42,674 nt of DNA from Chloroflexota bacterium (GCA_022824545.1 JAJDZR010000293.1:1-42674), one strand, 5' to 3'; counted from the first letter of the stretch, positions 26,700 through 34,257 are shown. A program made the numbers and translations. Notes: generated by a model from the sequence alone, not told the origin.

Positions 26700-26742
26700 G
26701 AGGTACGTGTGGTTGGCAGAAGTAGTCGGCTGTCAAGGGTGG

Positions 26743-27978
26743 CTATTCCAGGATATATACCGAGAGATTTTGCCGGCCCCACCGCGCGGCATCTTGCTCG
26801 GTGTTGTAGAAGAGATCAATCTTCATGCCGACGATATCTTTGCCGCTATCTCCGGCGACGCCGAAGCCGTATCCGGGAACGTACAGGCGCGTTCCATATC
26901 CAATCATTTTTGGGTCAACGGCGATGATACCTGGCTTCGCCTGCCACCCGATTGACGTGACACCATACCAGGGATCACCTGGACGCTTTCCGGTGCTGCG
27001 CGGACCGGCCTCGTACCCGGTGGCCTCTACGCGCAGGACACGGCGCACCGCGAGGGTATCCGAGGTCACTGAGTCGTAGCGAGGGAGGTCTCTAGCGGCT
27101 TCCAGGCGCGCCATCGGCCCGGCGAGTCTTTTGGTGCCGTAGGCCACCACAGCCGAACGAGGAAGGTTCACCATGTGATTTTCCGCCACCTTCCTGTAGA
27201 CAACCTCGCCATCCTCCGTGAGCGTCTCTATCCGCAGGACAAGGACACCCGGCACTCCGGCTTGCACCTGCTGCCGCAGCCCTAGTGGAAGATCAGGGTC
27301 GTATACGCGACGGTGTCCGAACGGCACATACTCTTGGCGGTGTTCCTGAGATTGGCGGACACGGATCACCCGAATATCGGTTGCTTCTGCTATGGGCGCC
27401 ATGAGCGCCGGCTCGGCGCGATCCAAGGCGCCAAGCGCGATCCCAGCCCCGGAGATGGCTTGCTCTACCGTCAGCACGTGGGTACAAACACCAACCGCGA
27501 AATCCTTGCCACTAATCCGAATGGTCTTCGCCGATCCGATTAGCGCCTCAGGCCCAGGCGGCGGCAGTAGCACCCGATTCGGTGCCGAGTGGGCTTCCGA
27601 ACTAGCCACCGTCCCACCACCACCAGGTCCGGTCACACTGACAGTGCTGGCTGCCGCACTAAGTGTAGTCCGGAGATCGGCAGCCGTGAAGGGGAGGGGG
27701 ACCGTGCGCTGGAATCCGAACCACAGACCAACCAGCGCAATCACCAGCAGTAACCGCATCCACAGCGGCACAGCAGGGCTATTCGTAGCGCGGATTTGGA
27801 GCGGCAGACCGGGCAAAGTCCCAAGGGCAGCCTGCTCCGGCGGGCGCAGGCCGAGCAACCCACGGCCGAAGCTGTCGGCGAGCCGACGCCAACCCTGACC
27901 TCGCTGCTCAGAGCGATGCAGTGTTCGGCTCTGGGAAAGCCCTACCAGCCGGTTTTGTGGAGCGCTAACCACCTTCAC
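26743..27978 (-). CDS. G5- and 3D-domain cell-wall protein (YabE-like)
   Basis: This 411-residue protein resembles YabE and other stationary-phase or resuscitation-type wall proteins. It has a basic cytoplasmic lead, one membrane segment near 74-89 (LLLVIALVGLWFGFQ), a short ubiquitin-like stretch, a G5 domain near 210-285 (YVPFGHRRVYDPDLPLG, then VYRKVAENH) and a C-terminal 3D domain near 315-411. The three Asp residues that name the last domain are visible in IIAVDPKMIGYG, VAGDSGKDI and KIDLFYN. 3D domains are linked to lytic transglycosylase activity. The GTG at 27978 follows GAGCGAGG. Its place next to rsmA supports a YabE-type assignment. Confidence 0.88.
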   Translation of the reverse strand: MKVVSAPQNRLVGLSQSRTLHRSEQRGQGWRRLADSFGRGLLGLRPPEQAALGTLPGLPLQIRATNSPAVPLWMRLLLVIALVGLWFGFQRTVPLPFTAADLRTTLSAAASTVSVTGPGGGGTVASSEAHSAPNRVLLPPPGPEALIGSAKTIRISGKDFAVGVCTHVLTVEQAISGAGIALGALDRAEPALMAPIAEATDIRVIRVRQSQEHRQEYVPFGHRRVYDPDLPLGLRQQVQAGVPGVLVLRIETLTEDGEVVYRKVAENHMVNLPRSAVVAYGTKRLAGPMARLEAARDLPRYDSVTSDTLAVRRVLRVEATGYEAGPRSTGKRPGDPWYGVTSIGWQAKPGIIAVDPKMIGYGTRLYVPGYGFGVAGDSGKDIVGMKIDLFYNTEQDAARWGRQNLSVYILE

Positions 27979-28101
27979 GTGATCGCCTCGCTCGACGGCT
28001 CAACCCGACGGACCGGGCAGCCACGCCACACTGGTCCGGTCTCGGACTACATCAGCAACAGTACACCACCGGTAACCGCATAGACCATGATTCGTTCCAA
28101 G

Positions 28102-28131
28102 AGTATGTGACACCTTGCCACCGCCTGTCTA
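28102..28131 (-). promoter_or_regulatory. Candidate promoter for the G5-3D gene
   Basis: Read on the minus strand, TAGACA (28131-28126) and CATACT (28107-28102) are separated by 18 bases. Each matches the sigma-70 consensus at most positions. The start would be near 28095, giving a leader of about 117 bases before the GTG at 27978. Confidence 0.4.
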
Positions 28132-28187
28132 TGCGCCAACGGCACTCACGATCGTGTCAACTTGGTCGGAGCCGACATGCATGCGAG

Positions 28188-28318
28188 TATACTGGAATGC
28201 TCTTCGGGATGCAAGAGTACGCGGAGCAAGGGCACCCCCGGTGTTGTGGAGGCTACTTTTCCAGAGTAGCGAGCCTCCTCAAAGCCGCAGAACCAGCAGC
28301 CAGCCTATCCACTTGAGG
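28188..28318 (+). promoter_or_regulatory. TATACT box followed by mutually exclusive hairpins
   Basis: TATACT at 28188-28193 would start RNA near 28201. The following sequence can form CTCTT-AAGAG (28200-28217), GGAGGCT-AGCCTCC (28248-28254 with 28272-28278) and CCTCAA-TTGAGG (28277-28282 with 28313-28318). The last two stems share bases 28277-28278, so they compete in part, as in leader switches. The VanW-domain gene begins 360 bases downstream. No family is recognised. Confidence 0.3.
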
Positions 28319-28680
28319 TCACCGTTCCATGACTGCACAGGTAGGGCCGGATAATGCGGCGCTCCTATGCCAGGATGTCAAAGCTGCTGAAGCGGCGCGC
28401 TGCGGATCGCCATGTCATTGAACGTCCGTATGGATCACTACAGACGCGCTTGGGAGGCTCCGTTACAGACCGGGGATGAGCACGGCCGGTACGATGGCCG
28501 GGTACAGGCTACGATGCGCTGCCCGTTGGGCCGCGTGCGTTGACCACCCAGGAATGGATCGGTAGACTATCTGATGGAGCAGCGTGGCTCGACTAGGTGC
28601 CTACCAGGGAAGGGTAGGCCGTACCTACCACTCAGCGCTCGGCCCGTCCTCAGCAACCTCCGCAAGCTCTTCCGCTGTAG

Positions 28681-30594
28681 GTGTCTGCTTTGCTAGCCCT
28701 AACGCAACGCTTTGGCGTGCTCACCGGTATCCTGGGTGGCCTGCTACTCGCTGCCATCATCCTCGTGACCCTGTCCTTGGGCTACCACCTGCGCCATCGC
28801 CAGCAGGTCTTCCCAGGGGTCCATTTCGCGGAGGTTGACCTCCAGGGCTTGAGTCAGTCGGAGGTGGACTCGCTCATGCAAGCGCGGTTGGCTGCCTACG
28901 TGGACGCCCCCCTCACACTCTCCGGCCTGGGGAGGGAGTGGCATCCGACGGCCGTTCAACTCGGAATGCACATTAGCACGATGCAAATGGCTAGTGATGC
29001 CCTCGGGCTGGGGCGCAGTGGGGGGTTGCTCGACCGCCTCGTGGCGCCCTTTCGGCTACGTCTGCGTCCGGAGACACTACCGCTGCGAGTGTCATTCGAT
29101 GACGAGGCCCTACGGGCGTATGTGCAGACCATCGCCGCCGAGGTTGATCGGGCGCCGGTAAACGCCGCCCTCACCTTGCAGGACAACCGGGTTGTCTCGG
29201 TGGCTCCCGCGACCGGCCAACAACTGGAGGTCGCGGAGACGATGCAGCGTATCAAGAGCTTCTCGCCTTATCCAACGGTTCATCAGCGTATTGAGTTGGT
29301 TATTGTACCCGTGCAGCCGGTGCTCGGCGATACCGAGCTACAAGCTGCCACCGCGCTGACGAGCAATATCCTGAGCGGGCCGTTGCGCCTCCGCCATGAG
29401 ACGCACACGTGGACTATTAGCCAGGAGCAACTGCGGCGCTGGCTAGGGTTTCAGCCCACCGCCAGCAACGCCTCGGCAGCGTTAGTGCCGACGCTCGCCA
29501 AGCATCAAGTTGCTGCGTTTATCGCCACCATTGCCGAGCAGATTGACGATCCGCCGCAGGATGCCCGTTTGCTGCGGGAGAGCGCCAGCAGCGTGCGGGT
29601 GCTGCGCCCCGGCAAGTCCGGGCTTATTGTGGACCAAGACACTGCGCTAGAGCGCATTCTGGCGGCGTCTGTGTCCACAGATCAGCGCGAAGTCAGCCTG
29701 CCCGTGCGGGTCGCGGAGCCGACGTTCAGCGGCAAAGACACCGATGCACTCGCGTTCCAGGACTTGTTGGGCGATGGGCGTTCCACTTTCGAAGGATCGC
29801 CCCACGAGCGCGCGAATAATATCGAGGTGGCCGCAAGCAACCTAAATGGAGTGGTCATTCAACCGGGCCACGACTTCTCGTTCCTGCGCGAGATCGGCCC
29901 GATCACGAGAACAGCCGGTTATCTCGAAAGCCTGATAATCCGCGGCGATGCGACGGTGCCCGGTATCGGCGGTGGGGTGTGCCAGGTCTCGACTACCGTG
30001 TTTCGCGCGGCGTTCTGGGCCGGCCTGCCGATTACCGTGCGTAACCAGCATTCCTATCGGGTGAGCTACTACGAGCAGGACGGTACACCGCCCGGCCTCG
30101 ATGCAGCCGTCTACGATCCGGGGGTGGACCTCCGTTTCCGCAACGATACCGGGCATCCGGTACTGCTGCAATCCGCGGTTGATCCGGTGAGCGGCACGTT
30201 GACCTACCGACTGTATGGGACGCGCACCGGGCGGCAGGTGCGGCTGGAGGAGGTTGACATCCGCGATCGTCAGGAGCCGGAGGAGCCGCTGCCGGACGTG
30301 CCGGACCCCAACCTGCCGCTGGGCGAGCGCAAGCAAGTAGAGTGGGCCGCCGAGGGGATGAACGTGACGGTCACCCGGTCTATCTTCAAAGAAGATACGC
30401 TCATCGCCAAGGATACGTTCAAGAGTAAGTTTCTCCCGTGGCGTGAGAAGTGGCTCATTGGCGCCGAGCCAACCCCCACGCCAACCGACACCCCAGCCGG
30501 TACGCCGGCCACACCGGCTAGTGGACAGCCGGTAGCCACGCCGACGCCTCCGCTACCGACTCCGGTGACGGTCGCACCGACACCAACCGGCTAA
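28681..30594 (+). CDS. VanW-domain (YoaR-like) cell-envelope protein
   Basis: This 637-residue protein has a membrane anchor near 13-38 (LTGILGGLLLAAIILVTLSLGY), two peptidoglycan-binding-4 type regions (about 50-330), and a VanW domain at about 375-515. The VanW core includes VVIQPGHDFSFLREIGPI, PGIGGGVCQVSTTVFRAAF with its conserved Cys, and NQHSYRVSYYE. A G5-like stretch follows near 540-585, and the protein ends in a Thr/Pro-rich tail of about 45 residues. VanW was named from a vancomycin-resistance cluster, but the biochemical role is unknown and nothing here implies resistance. The start codon is GTG 28681 without a clear ribosome-binding site. Confidence 0.88.
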   Translation: MSALLALTQRFGVLTGILGGLLLAAIILVTLSLGYHLRHRQQVFPGVHFAEVDLQGLSQSEVDSLMQARLAAYVDAPLTLSGLGREWHPTAVQLGMHISTMQMASDALGLGRSGGLLDRLVAPFRLRLRPETLPLRVSFDDEALRAYVQTIAAEVDRAPVNAALTLQDNRVVSVAPATGQQLEVAETMQRIKSFSPYPTVHQRIELVIVPVQPVLGDTELQAATALTSNILSGPLRLRHETHTWTISQEQLRRWLGFQPTASNASAALVPTLAKHQVAAFIATIAEQIDDPPQDARLLRESASSVRVLRPGKSGLIVDQDTALERILAASVSTDQREVSLPVRVAEPTFSGKDTDALAFQDLLGDGRSTFEGSPHERANNIEVAASNLNGVVIQPGHDFSFLREIGPITRTAGYLESLIIRGDATVPGIGGGVCQVSTTVFRAAFWAGLPITVRNQHSYRVSYYEQDGTPPGLDAAVYDPGVDLRFRNDTGHPVLLQSAVDPVSGTLTYRLYGTRTGRQVRLEEVDIRDRQEPEEPLPDVPDPNLPLGERKQVEWAAEGMNVTVTRSIFKEDTLIAKDTFKSKFLPWREKWLIGAEPTPTPTDTPAGTPATPASGQPVATPTPPLPTPVTVAPTPTG

Positions 30595-30630
30595 CCTCCC
30601 GCTACAAGCGGCGAGTTCCAGCCCTACGCC

Positions 30631-30960
30631 CTACTGGACCTCGACATTGCGCTCGATATACCCCTTCATCTTGGCGTACTGGACGTGCTTGCGTACCTGC
30701 TCGACCGAGAGGCCGGTCTCCTCCGCGGCGGCCGGAGTATCAATGACAGCCCCCTCTTTGGCCATTCGCTCGATGACGGGGAGTGTCTTCTGGCGCCCGG
30801 CAACGTACTTCCATCCCCAATAGGCCAACGCTGCCCCGGCGACGATGACGGCCAGCAAGACGAGTATGGCGATGAGATCAAAGCCTACGTTGCTGATAGT
30901 TCCAAATAGTGCCACTACACCGATAATGACAAGGACGATGCCAGCAATCAAACGTCCCAT
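30631..30960 (-). CDS. Small membrane protein with C-terminal helix-turn-helix-like domain
   Basis: This 109-residue protein has two membrane segments, about 4-22 (LIAGIVLVIIGVVALFGTI) and 27-49 (DLIAILVLLAVIVAGAALAYWGW). A soluble tail of about 60 residues follows, IERMAKEGAVIDTPAAAEETGLSVEQVRKHVQYAKMKGYI, which reads like a winged or simple helix-turn-helix. The ATG at 30960 is fixed by AGGGGGAGG just upstream; the frame is open to 31113 but that part is not credible. It converges with the VanW-domain gene. A membrane-tethered regulator is possible, but the tail may serve protein contacts instead. Confidence 0.75.
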   Translation of the reverse strand: MGRLIAGIVLVIIGVVALFGTISNVGFDLIAILVLLAVIVAGAALAYWGWKYVAGRQKTLPVIERMAKEGAVIDTPAAAEETGLSVEQVRKHVQYAKMKGYIERNVEVQ

Positions 30961-31120
30961 GATCCTCCCCCTAACCTGCGCGTCGCCGCGGCGCGAGCGC
31001 CGTATTGCAATCGGGAAGGGCACAGCATACGCGCCCGGCGGCTTGCCGGGCGCACTGGCCGCACCTCCCGATACTGCGGTAGGCACTATGCAACCTGGAG
31101 GCGGTCGAGTCAAGGAAGCC

Positions 31121-31160
31121 GGGGGGCCGGCCCCCCGATGGTCCCCTCACAGGGGTAGGT
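31121..31160 (-). repeat. Family A palindrome, variant copy 4
   Basis: On the minus strand, CCCC-TGTGA-GGGG is followed by ACCATCGGGGGGCCGG. The ACCAT(A/C)GG and GGGCCG parts match those after copies 1 and 2b. The hairpin itself is shorter. It is joined on one side to the 15-base ACCTACCC element. Confidence 0.55.
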
Positions 31161-31347
31161 TTTTCGGCGGAGAGCCGCGGGTGGGGCCGACCTCACCCGC
31201 TGACGGGCCAAAGCCGCACTGATAGTGCCAGGTGTGGTGCGCCTTTGGCCGGTCACCTCTCCAACATTTGGAGAGGGGGTGTAGCGCTCGGACCGGGGCC
31301 GATGCATGGCCCTAGACGGCGGCTTTCGTTGCAATGATCGGTGCTTG

Positions 31348-31371
31348 GGCGCGATGAATCACGCCCCTACA
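31348..31371 (+). repeat. GGGCGC...GCGCCC-type palindrome, copy 1
   Basis: GGGCGCGATGAATCACGCCC is followed by CTAC. The related palindrome at 31420-31443 has a different centre but the same ends and the same CTAC tail. Both are attached to other repeat modules. Confidence 0.5.
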
Positions 31372-31390
31372 AAAAACCTACCCTTGTAAG

Positions 31391-31443
31391 CCTATGGTCC
31401 CCCCGCACTGCGGGGGGACGGGCGCAACATGTTGCGCCCCTAC
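31391..31443 (-). repeat. Family A palindrome copy 5 joined to a second palindrome
   Basis: CCTATGGTCCCCCCGC-ACT-GCGGGGGGAC (31391-31420) is the most perfect copy of the family. It runs directly into GGGCGCAACATGTTGCGCCC (31420-31439), a perfect 20-base palindrome, then CTAC. On the minus strand the join reads CATGTTGCGCCCGTCCCCCC, matching the start of copy 1 at the left edge of the window. Confidence 0.75.
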
Positions 31444-31535
31444 GACAGAACGCGTACCTACCCCTGTGAGCGGCTCCGCAGGGGGACGAGGGTGGGAGGC
31501 GCGGACTCCCAGCACTCCGTCCCTGCGTGTGAAGC

Positions 31536-31562
31536 CGTAACGAGGTTGTAACGGCAACGTAA
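31536..31562 (+). promoter_or_regulatory. Three GTAAC direct repeats at 11-base spacing
   Basis: GTAAC begins at 31536, 31547 and 31558, exactly one helical turn apart. Read on the minus strand they are GTTAC-boxes, similar in layout to the 11-base direct repeat units bound by PhoB/PhoP/OmpR-type regulators. They end 22 bases before the TATACT at 31585, where such activators replace the -35 box. The regulator is not identified. Confidence 0.4.
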
Positions 31563-31584
31563 CCGCCGCCGCGACCGGGGGACG

Positions 31585-31590
31585 TATACT
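31585..31590 (+). promoter_or_regulatory. -10 box of a putative small RNA
   Basis: TATACT at 31585-31590 lies downstream of the phased GTAAC boxes. ACTGT and ACAGT (31588-31592, 31597-31601) form a small inverted repeat over the predicted start. The next plus-strand gene is over 2.6 kb away, so the transcript would be independent of a protein gene. Confidence 0.35.
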
Positions 31591-31596
31591 GTAGTC

Positions 31597-31716
31597 ACAG
31601 TGTCACCAGCGTAGTTTGACGCGGGATCACCCCCCACTGCCGCGCTGACTACGCTGGGCACGTTGCGCTCGCGAAGGCGTTCTGCTCCTCCAGGCGCCCC
31701 CGCGAGCGCATTTGAT
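31597..31716 (+). ncRNA. Putative small RNA of two long hairpins
   Basis: Two strong stems lie between the TATACT box and the end of ispG. Stem 1 pairs CAGCGTAGT (31607-31615) with ACTACGCTG (31648-31656) and continues inside with CGCGG and CCGCG. Stem 2 pairs TGCGCTCGCG (31664-31673) with CGCGAGCGCA (31701-31710), with GGCG and CGCC inside, followed by TTTGATT. The second resembles an intrinsic terminator with a weak T-run. Alternatively, stem 2 serves as the ispG terminator on the minus strand, since it begins 16 bases after that stop codon. The sequence matches no RNA family I recognise. Confidence 0.35.
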
Positions 31717-31725
31717 TCTCGGCAC

Positions 31726-33897
31726 CTACGAGGCCGGGGCCTCGGTCCAACGACCGTGCTGGCGGATCAGCTCGATCAGCCGCTGACTTGCCTCCGCCTC
31801 GGGTACGTGGCGCTCGACAAGCTCTTTGCCGACGTAGAGGTTGACCTTGCCGGGCGCGCCGCCGACATAGCCGAAATCGGCATCGGCCATTTCCCCCGGC
31901 CCATTGACAATACAGCCCATCACGGCGATCTTGACTCCACGGAGATGCCCGGTGTCGTGCTGAATGCGGTCCGTCGTCGTCTGCAAGTCGAAGAGCGTCC
32001 GGCCGCAGGAGGGACAGGCGACGTACTCCGTCTTGGTGAGCCGCACGCCAGCGCCCTGGAGGATGTTGAACGCCTGCTGCACGGTTGCGGTGTCGTCTGC
32101 GCCGGGCGGACCGACGACCTCGATGCTATCGCCCAAGCCGTCGGAGAGCAGCGAGCCGAGCGCCGCCGCGGCGAATAAGAGGTCCTGATCACCGCTCCCG
32201 ACGCGCGTGACGAAGTGGAGTGGCGTGGACTGACCGGCTGCCGTGAGCCGCGCGGCTAGGAGCCGTCCCGTCCGGACCAGCAACGCGGGATCAGCCGGTC
32301 CCAGCGACAAGATCACGTCGGTGAGGCCGGCGTCCGCAGCAACTGCAATGGCAGTGTGGGATGTAGCGGCGAGCGCCGCCGCGGCGGTCGGCAATGACGC
32401 GCTCCAGGTGGGGTCGTCATGCGACGGGGCCGACACGCCGCGCGGCGCAAGCACAACCGGCGTGTCGTGGCACGATGCCAGCCGGCAGGCCCGGGCCAAC
32501 AGCGCCCGTCCGTCTCGATCAAGCAGCGAGGGCATGATATGGAAGCTCATCGCATCTGCGAGCGCAACCACCTCGCCGAGCCAGGGCGCCGCCGGGGCGG
32601 CCTGCACGATGAGCGGTAAGCTGGGCGGCGTGGCCGACATGGTAGGAAGATCACCGTGAGCGCTCCGGTGGAGCACACGGAGCGCCGCGAGGTCGGCCTC
32701 GCTCGTGACCTGCACGGAGACGGCATCGGGCCGCGGTTGTACCCAGCCGTCGGCGCGGCGCGCCCAGCGCACCCGCCGCTCGACGTGTGGGACCGCCGCC
32801 AGCGGTCCGGCATACCGATGAACTACTCGCACGGGTGCTTGGTCGCCCCACGCCACGTCCCCAACAACAGTGGTACGCGATGCACGGCGGGTATAGCTGT
32901 AGGGATCGCGGCTATCAGGGAGTTCGGGTGCCGGCTCGGTGGCCGGGGGTGGCGCGGCAGCGTCCTGGCCCCGTGCCGTGCGTGCGCGCTCCTGCCAGGC
33001 GTTATAGGGCCGGACCAGCGCCTGCGCGACCGGAATCTCGGCTTCCGGCTCTTCGGTCAGCGAGACGCGCACCGTATCGCCAATACCGTCGTCGAGCAGG
33101 CTGCCCGTCCCGATGGCCGACTTGATCCGCCCATCCTCGTCCTTACCCGCCTCGGTGACGCCGAGGTGGAAGGGGTATGGGGTGCCCCGAGCATCCAACC
33201 GGGCGGCCAAAAGCCGATAGGCTTGGATCATGACCTTGGGATTGGACGCTTTCATCGAGAAGATCACATCGTAGTAGCCGTGGTCCTCGCAGATACGCAC
33301 GAACTCCAGCGCCGACTCGACCATGCCGAGCGGTGTGTCACCGTAGCGGTTCAGCACCCGGTCCGAGAGCGAGCCGTGGTTCGTGCCAATCCGCATCGCT
33401 ACGCCAAGCTCCCGACACCGGCGCACAAGCGGCGCAAAGCGCTCGGCTACCCGCTCCAGTTCCGCGGCGTATTGCCGGTCGGTGTACTCGCGGACGGCGA
33501 AGCGCTTGCTATCGGCGAAGTTGCCCGGATTGACGCGGACCTTTTCGACGTGCTGCGCTGCTTCGAGGGCCGCGGCCGGACTGAAATGGATGTCGGCGAC
33601 GAGCGGGACGCGGACGCCGCGTCGGTGTAGCGCGGCACGGATAGCCCGCAGCGCACGCGCATCTGCGACCGTGGGAACGGTGACGCGAACGATTTCGCAG
33701 CCGGCCTCGACTAAGCGGACCGTCTGCGCGACCGTCGCCGCCACGTCCTGCGTGGCCGGCGTGGTCATGGATTGCACGCGAATGGGGTGCTCGCCGCCCA
33801 CGCCGACGTCACCGATCATCACACAGCGCGTGTGGCGGCGTTGATAGGCGTAGCGTCCGACACCGGCGAGGTAGGGCGGGGCTTCAACGGCGATCAT
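31726..33897 (-). CDS. ispG: (E)-4-hydroxy-3-methylbut-2-enyl-diphosphate synthase, long form
   Basis: This 723-residue iron-sulfur enzyme makes HMBPP from MEcPP in the MEP isoprenoid pathway. The N-terminal TIM barrel (about 20-290) has HPIRVQSMTTPATQD, VADIHFSP and KVRVNPGNF. The C-terminal domain holds the [4Fe-4S] ligands Cys628 and Cys631 in CPSCGRT, and Cys662 and Glu669 in MGCIVNGPGE. Between them lies a central insertion of roughly 290-600, as in plant, chlamydial and Bacteroidetes long-form enzymes, while most bacterial IspG have about 360-420 residues. A Pro/Ala-rich linker near 305-330 joins the parts. All cluster ligands are intact, so it should be active. Confidence 0.95.
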   Translation of the reverse strand: MIAVEAPPYLAGVGRYAYQRRHTRCVMIGDVGVGGEHPIRVQSMTTPATQDVAATVAQTVRLVEAGCEIVRVTVPTVADARALRAIRAALHRRGVRVPLVADIHFSPAAALEAAQHVEKVRVNPGNFADSKRFAVREYTDRQYAAELERVAERFAPLVRRCRELGVAMRIGTNHGSLSDRVLNRYGDTPLGMVESALEFVRICEDHGYYDVIFSMKASNPKVMIQAYRLLAARLDARGTPYPFHLGVTEAGKDEDGRIKSAIGTGSLLDDGIGDTVRVSLTEEPEAEIPVAQALVRPYNAWQERARTARGQDAAAPPPATEPAPELPDSRDPYSYTRRASRTTVVGDVAWGDQAPVRVVHRYAGPLAAVPHVERRVRWARRADGWVQPRPDAVSVQVTSEADLAALRVLHRSAHGDLPTMSATPPSLPLIVQAAPAAPWLGEVVALADAMSFHIMPSLLDRDGRALLARACRLASCHDTPVVLAPRGVSAPSHDDPTWSASLPTAAAALAATSHTAIAVAADAGLTDVILSLGPADPALLVRTGRLLAARLTAAGQSTPLHFVTRVGSGDQDLLFAAAALGSLLSDGLGDSIEVVGPPGADDTATVQQAFNILQGAGVRLTKTEYVACPSCGRTLFDLQTTTDRIQHDTGHLRGVKIAVMGCIVNGPGEMADADFGYVGGAPGKVNLYVGKELVERHVPEAEASQRLIELIRQHGRWTEAPAS

Positions 33898-34257
33898 GCG
33901 TCACTGTCAGCCCTCAGCGGTCAGCACGCGGTTCCCCAAAGAGTATGCGGCAAGCGGTGATCCTACGGGGGCTTGTAGTCGGGTTAATCATAACACCTCG
34001 GTCGTAAGTCCGACGGAGGCGTTGCTATTCTGCGGTTCGCGGTGGGTCTATTCCGGGGCTTTCGGTCCCACCACGATGCCCAACTGCCGTGGAGTCTTAA
34101 TGGAGTGCCCGGGGTCACAGTAGCCCTGGTTCGACTACAGTCGAACAGCAAAGCATAGCTGTAGCTGGTAATGTAAAGGTAAATAAATATACAATCTCCG
34201 GCGAACTACGAGCGGGGCTAATGCAGAGGCCGAGGTGAGTAGGCCCAACGGTTATAC
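33898..34257. other. Gene-free divergent region with palindrome and heptamer repeat
   Basis: This 360-base region separates ispG from the surface-protein gene. It contains the second heptamer array (GTCAGCC, CTCAGCG, GTCAGCA at 33906-33926). It also has TATGAT on the minus strand near 33990 as a possible ispG -10 box, the palindrome GTTCGACT-AC-AGTCGAAC (34129-34146), and an AT-rich stretch with TATACAAT (34188-34195). No small gene is supported. Confidence 0.5.
34129..34195 (+). promoter_or_regulatory. Palindrome and -10 region upstream of the surface-protein gene
   Basis: GTTCGACT-AC-AGTCGAAC (34129-34146) is a perfect eight-base inverted repeat with a two-base centre. It lies about 42 bases upstream of TATACAAT (34188-34195), the only AT-rich promoter-like stretch in the area. 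The placement suits an activator or repressor dimer. No -35 box is convincing. Confidence 0.35.

Larger units (their letters stand above)
27979..28680. other. Gene-free region between divergent wall-protein genes
   Basis: This stretch of 702 bases holds no credible gene. It contains a candidate minus-strand promoter (28102-28131), a plus-strand TATACT (28188-28193) and several inverted repeats between 28200 and 28620. A long structured 5' leader for the VanW-domain gene, or an independent RNA, is plausible. I could not match it to any known riboswitch consensus. Confidence 0.45.
30961..31596. other. Gene-free, repeat-rich region
   Basis: No gene is credible here. The region is a mosaic of short repeats: family A palindromes, a 15-base ACCTACCCYTGTRAG element in three copies (31146-31160 inverted, 31376-31390, 31456-31470), two GGGCGC...GCGCCCCTAC palindromes (31348-31371, 31420-31443) and a family B fragment (31471-31498). 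It ends in three phased GTAAC boxes and a TATACT. Confidence 0.6.

Noticed and set aside
27979..28680. Search for a tRNA, SRP RNA, RNase P RNA, tmRNA or known riboswitch
   Set aside because: No T-arm, GGAAG-type SRP loop, RNase P core or riboswitch consensus was recognised by eye. Only unassigned stems remain.
28681..30594. A vancomycin-resistance function from the VanW domain
   Set aside because: VanW domains are common in glycopeptide-sensitive bacteria, and no vanHAX-type genes are present.
31663..32178. A 171-codon plus-strand frame that could be a product of the TATACT at 31585
   Set aside because: It lies almost wholly opposite the conserved C-terminus of ispG and shows no protein features.
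32656..33630. A 324-codon plus-strand frame opposite ispG
   Set aside because: It mirrors the conserved ispG frame, and its product has no family features.
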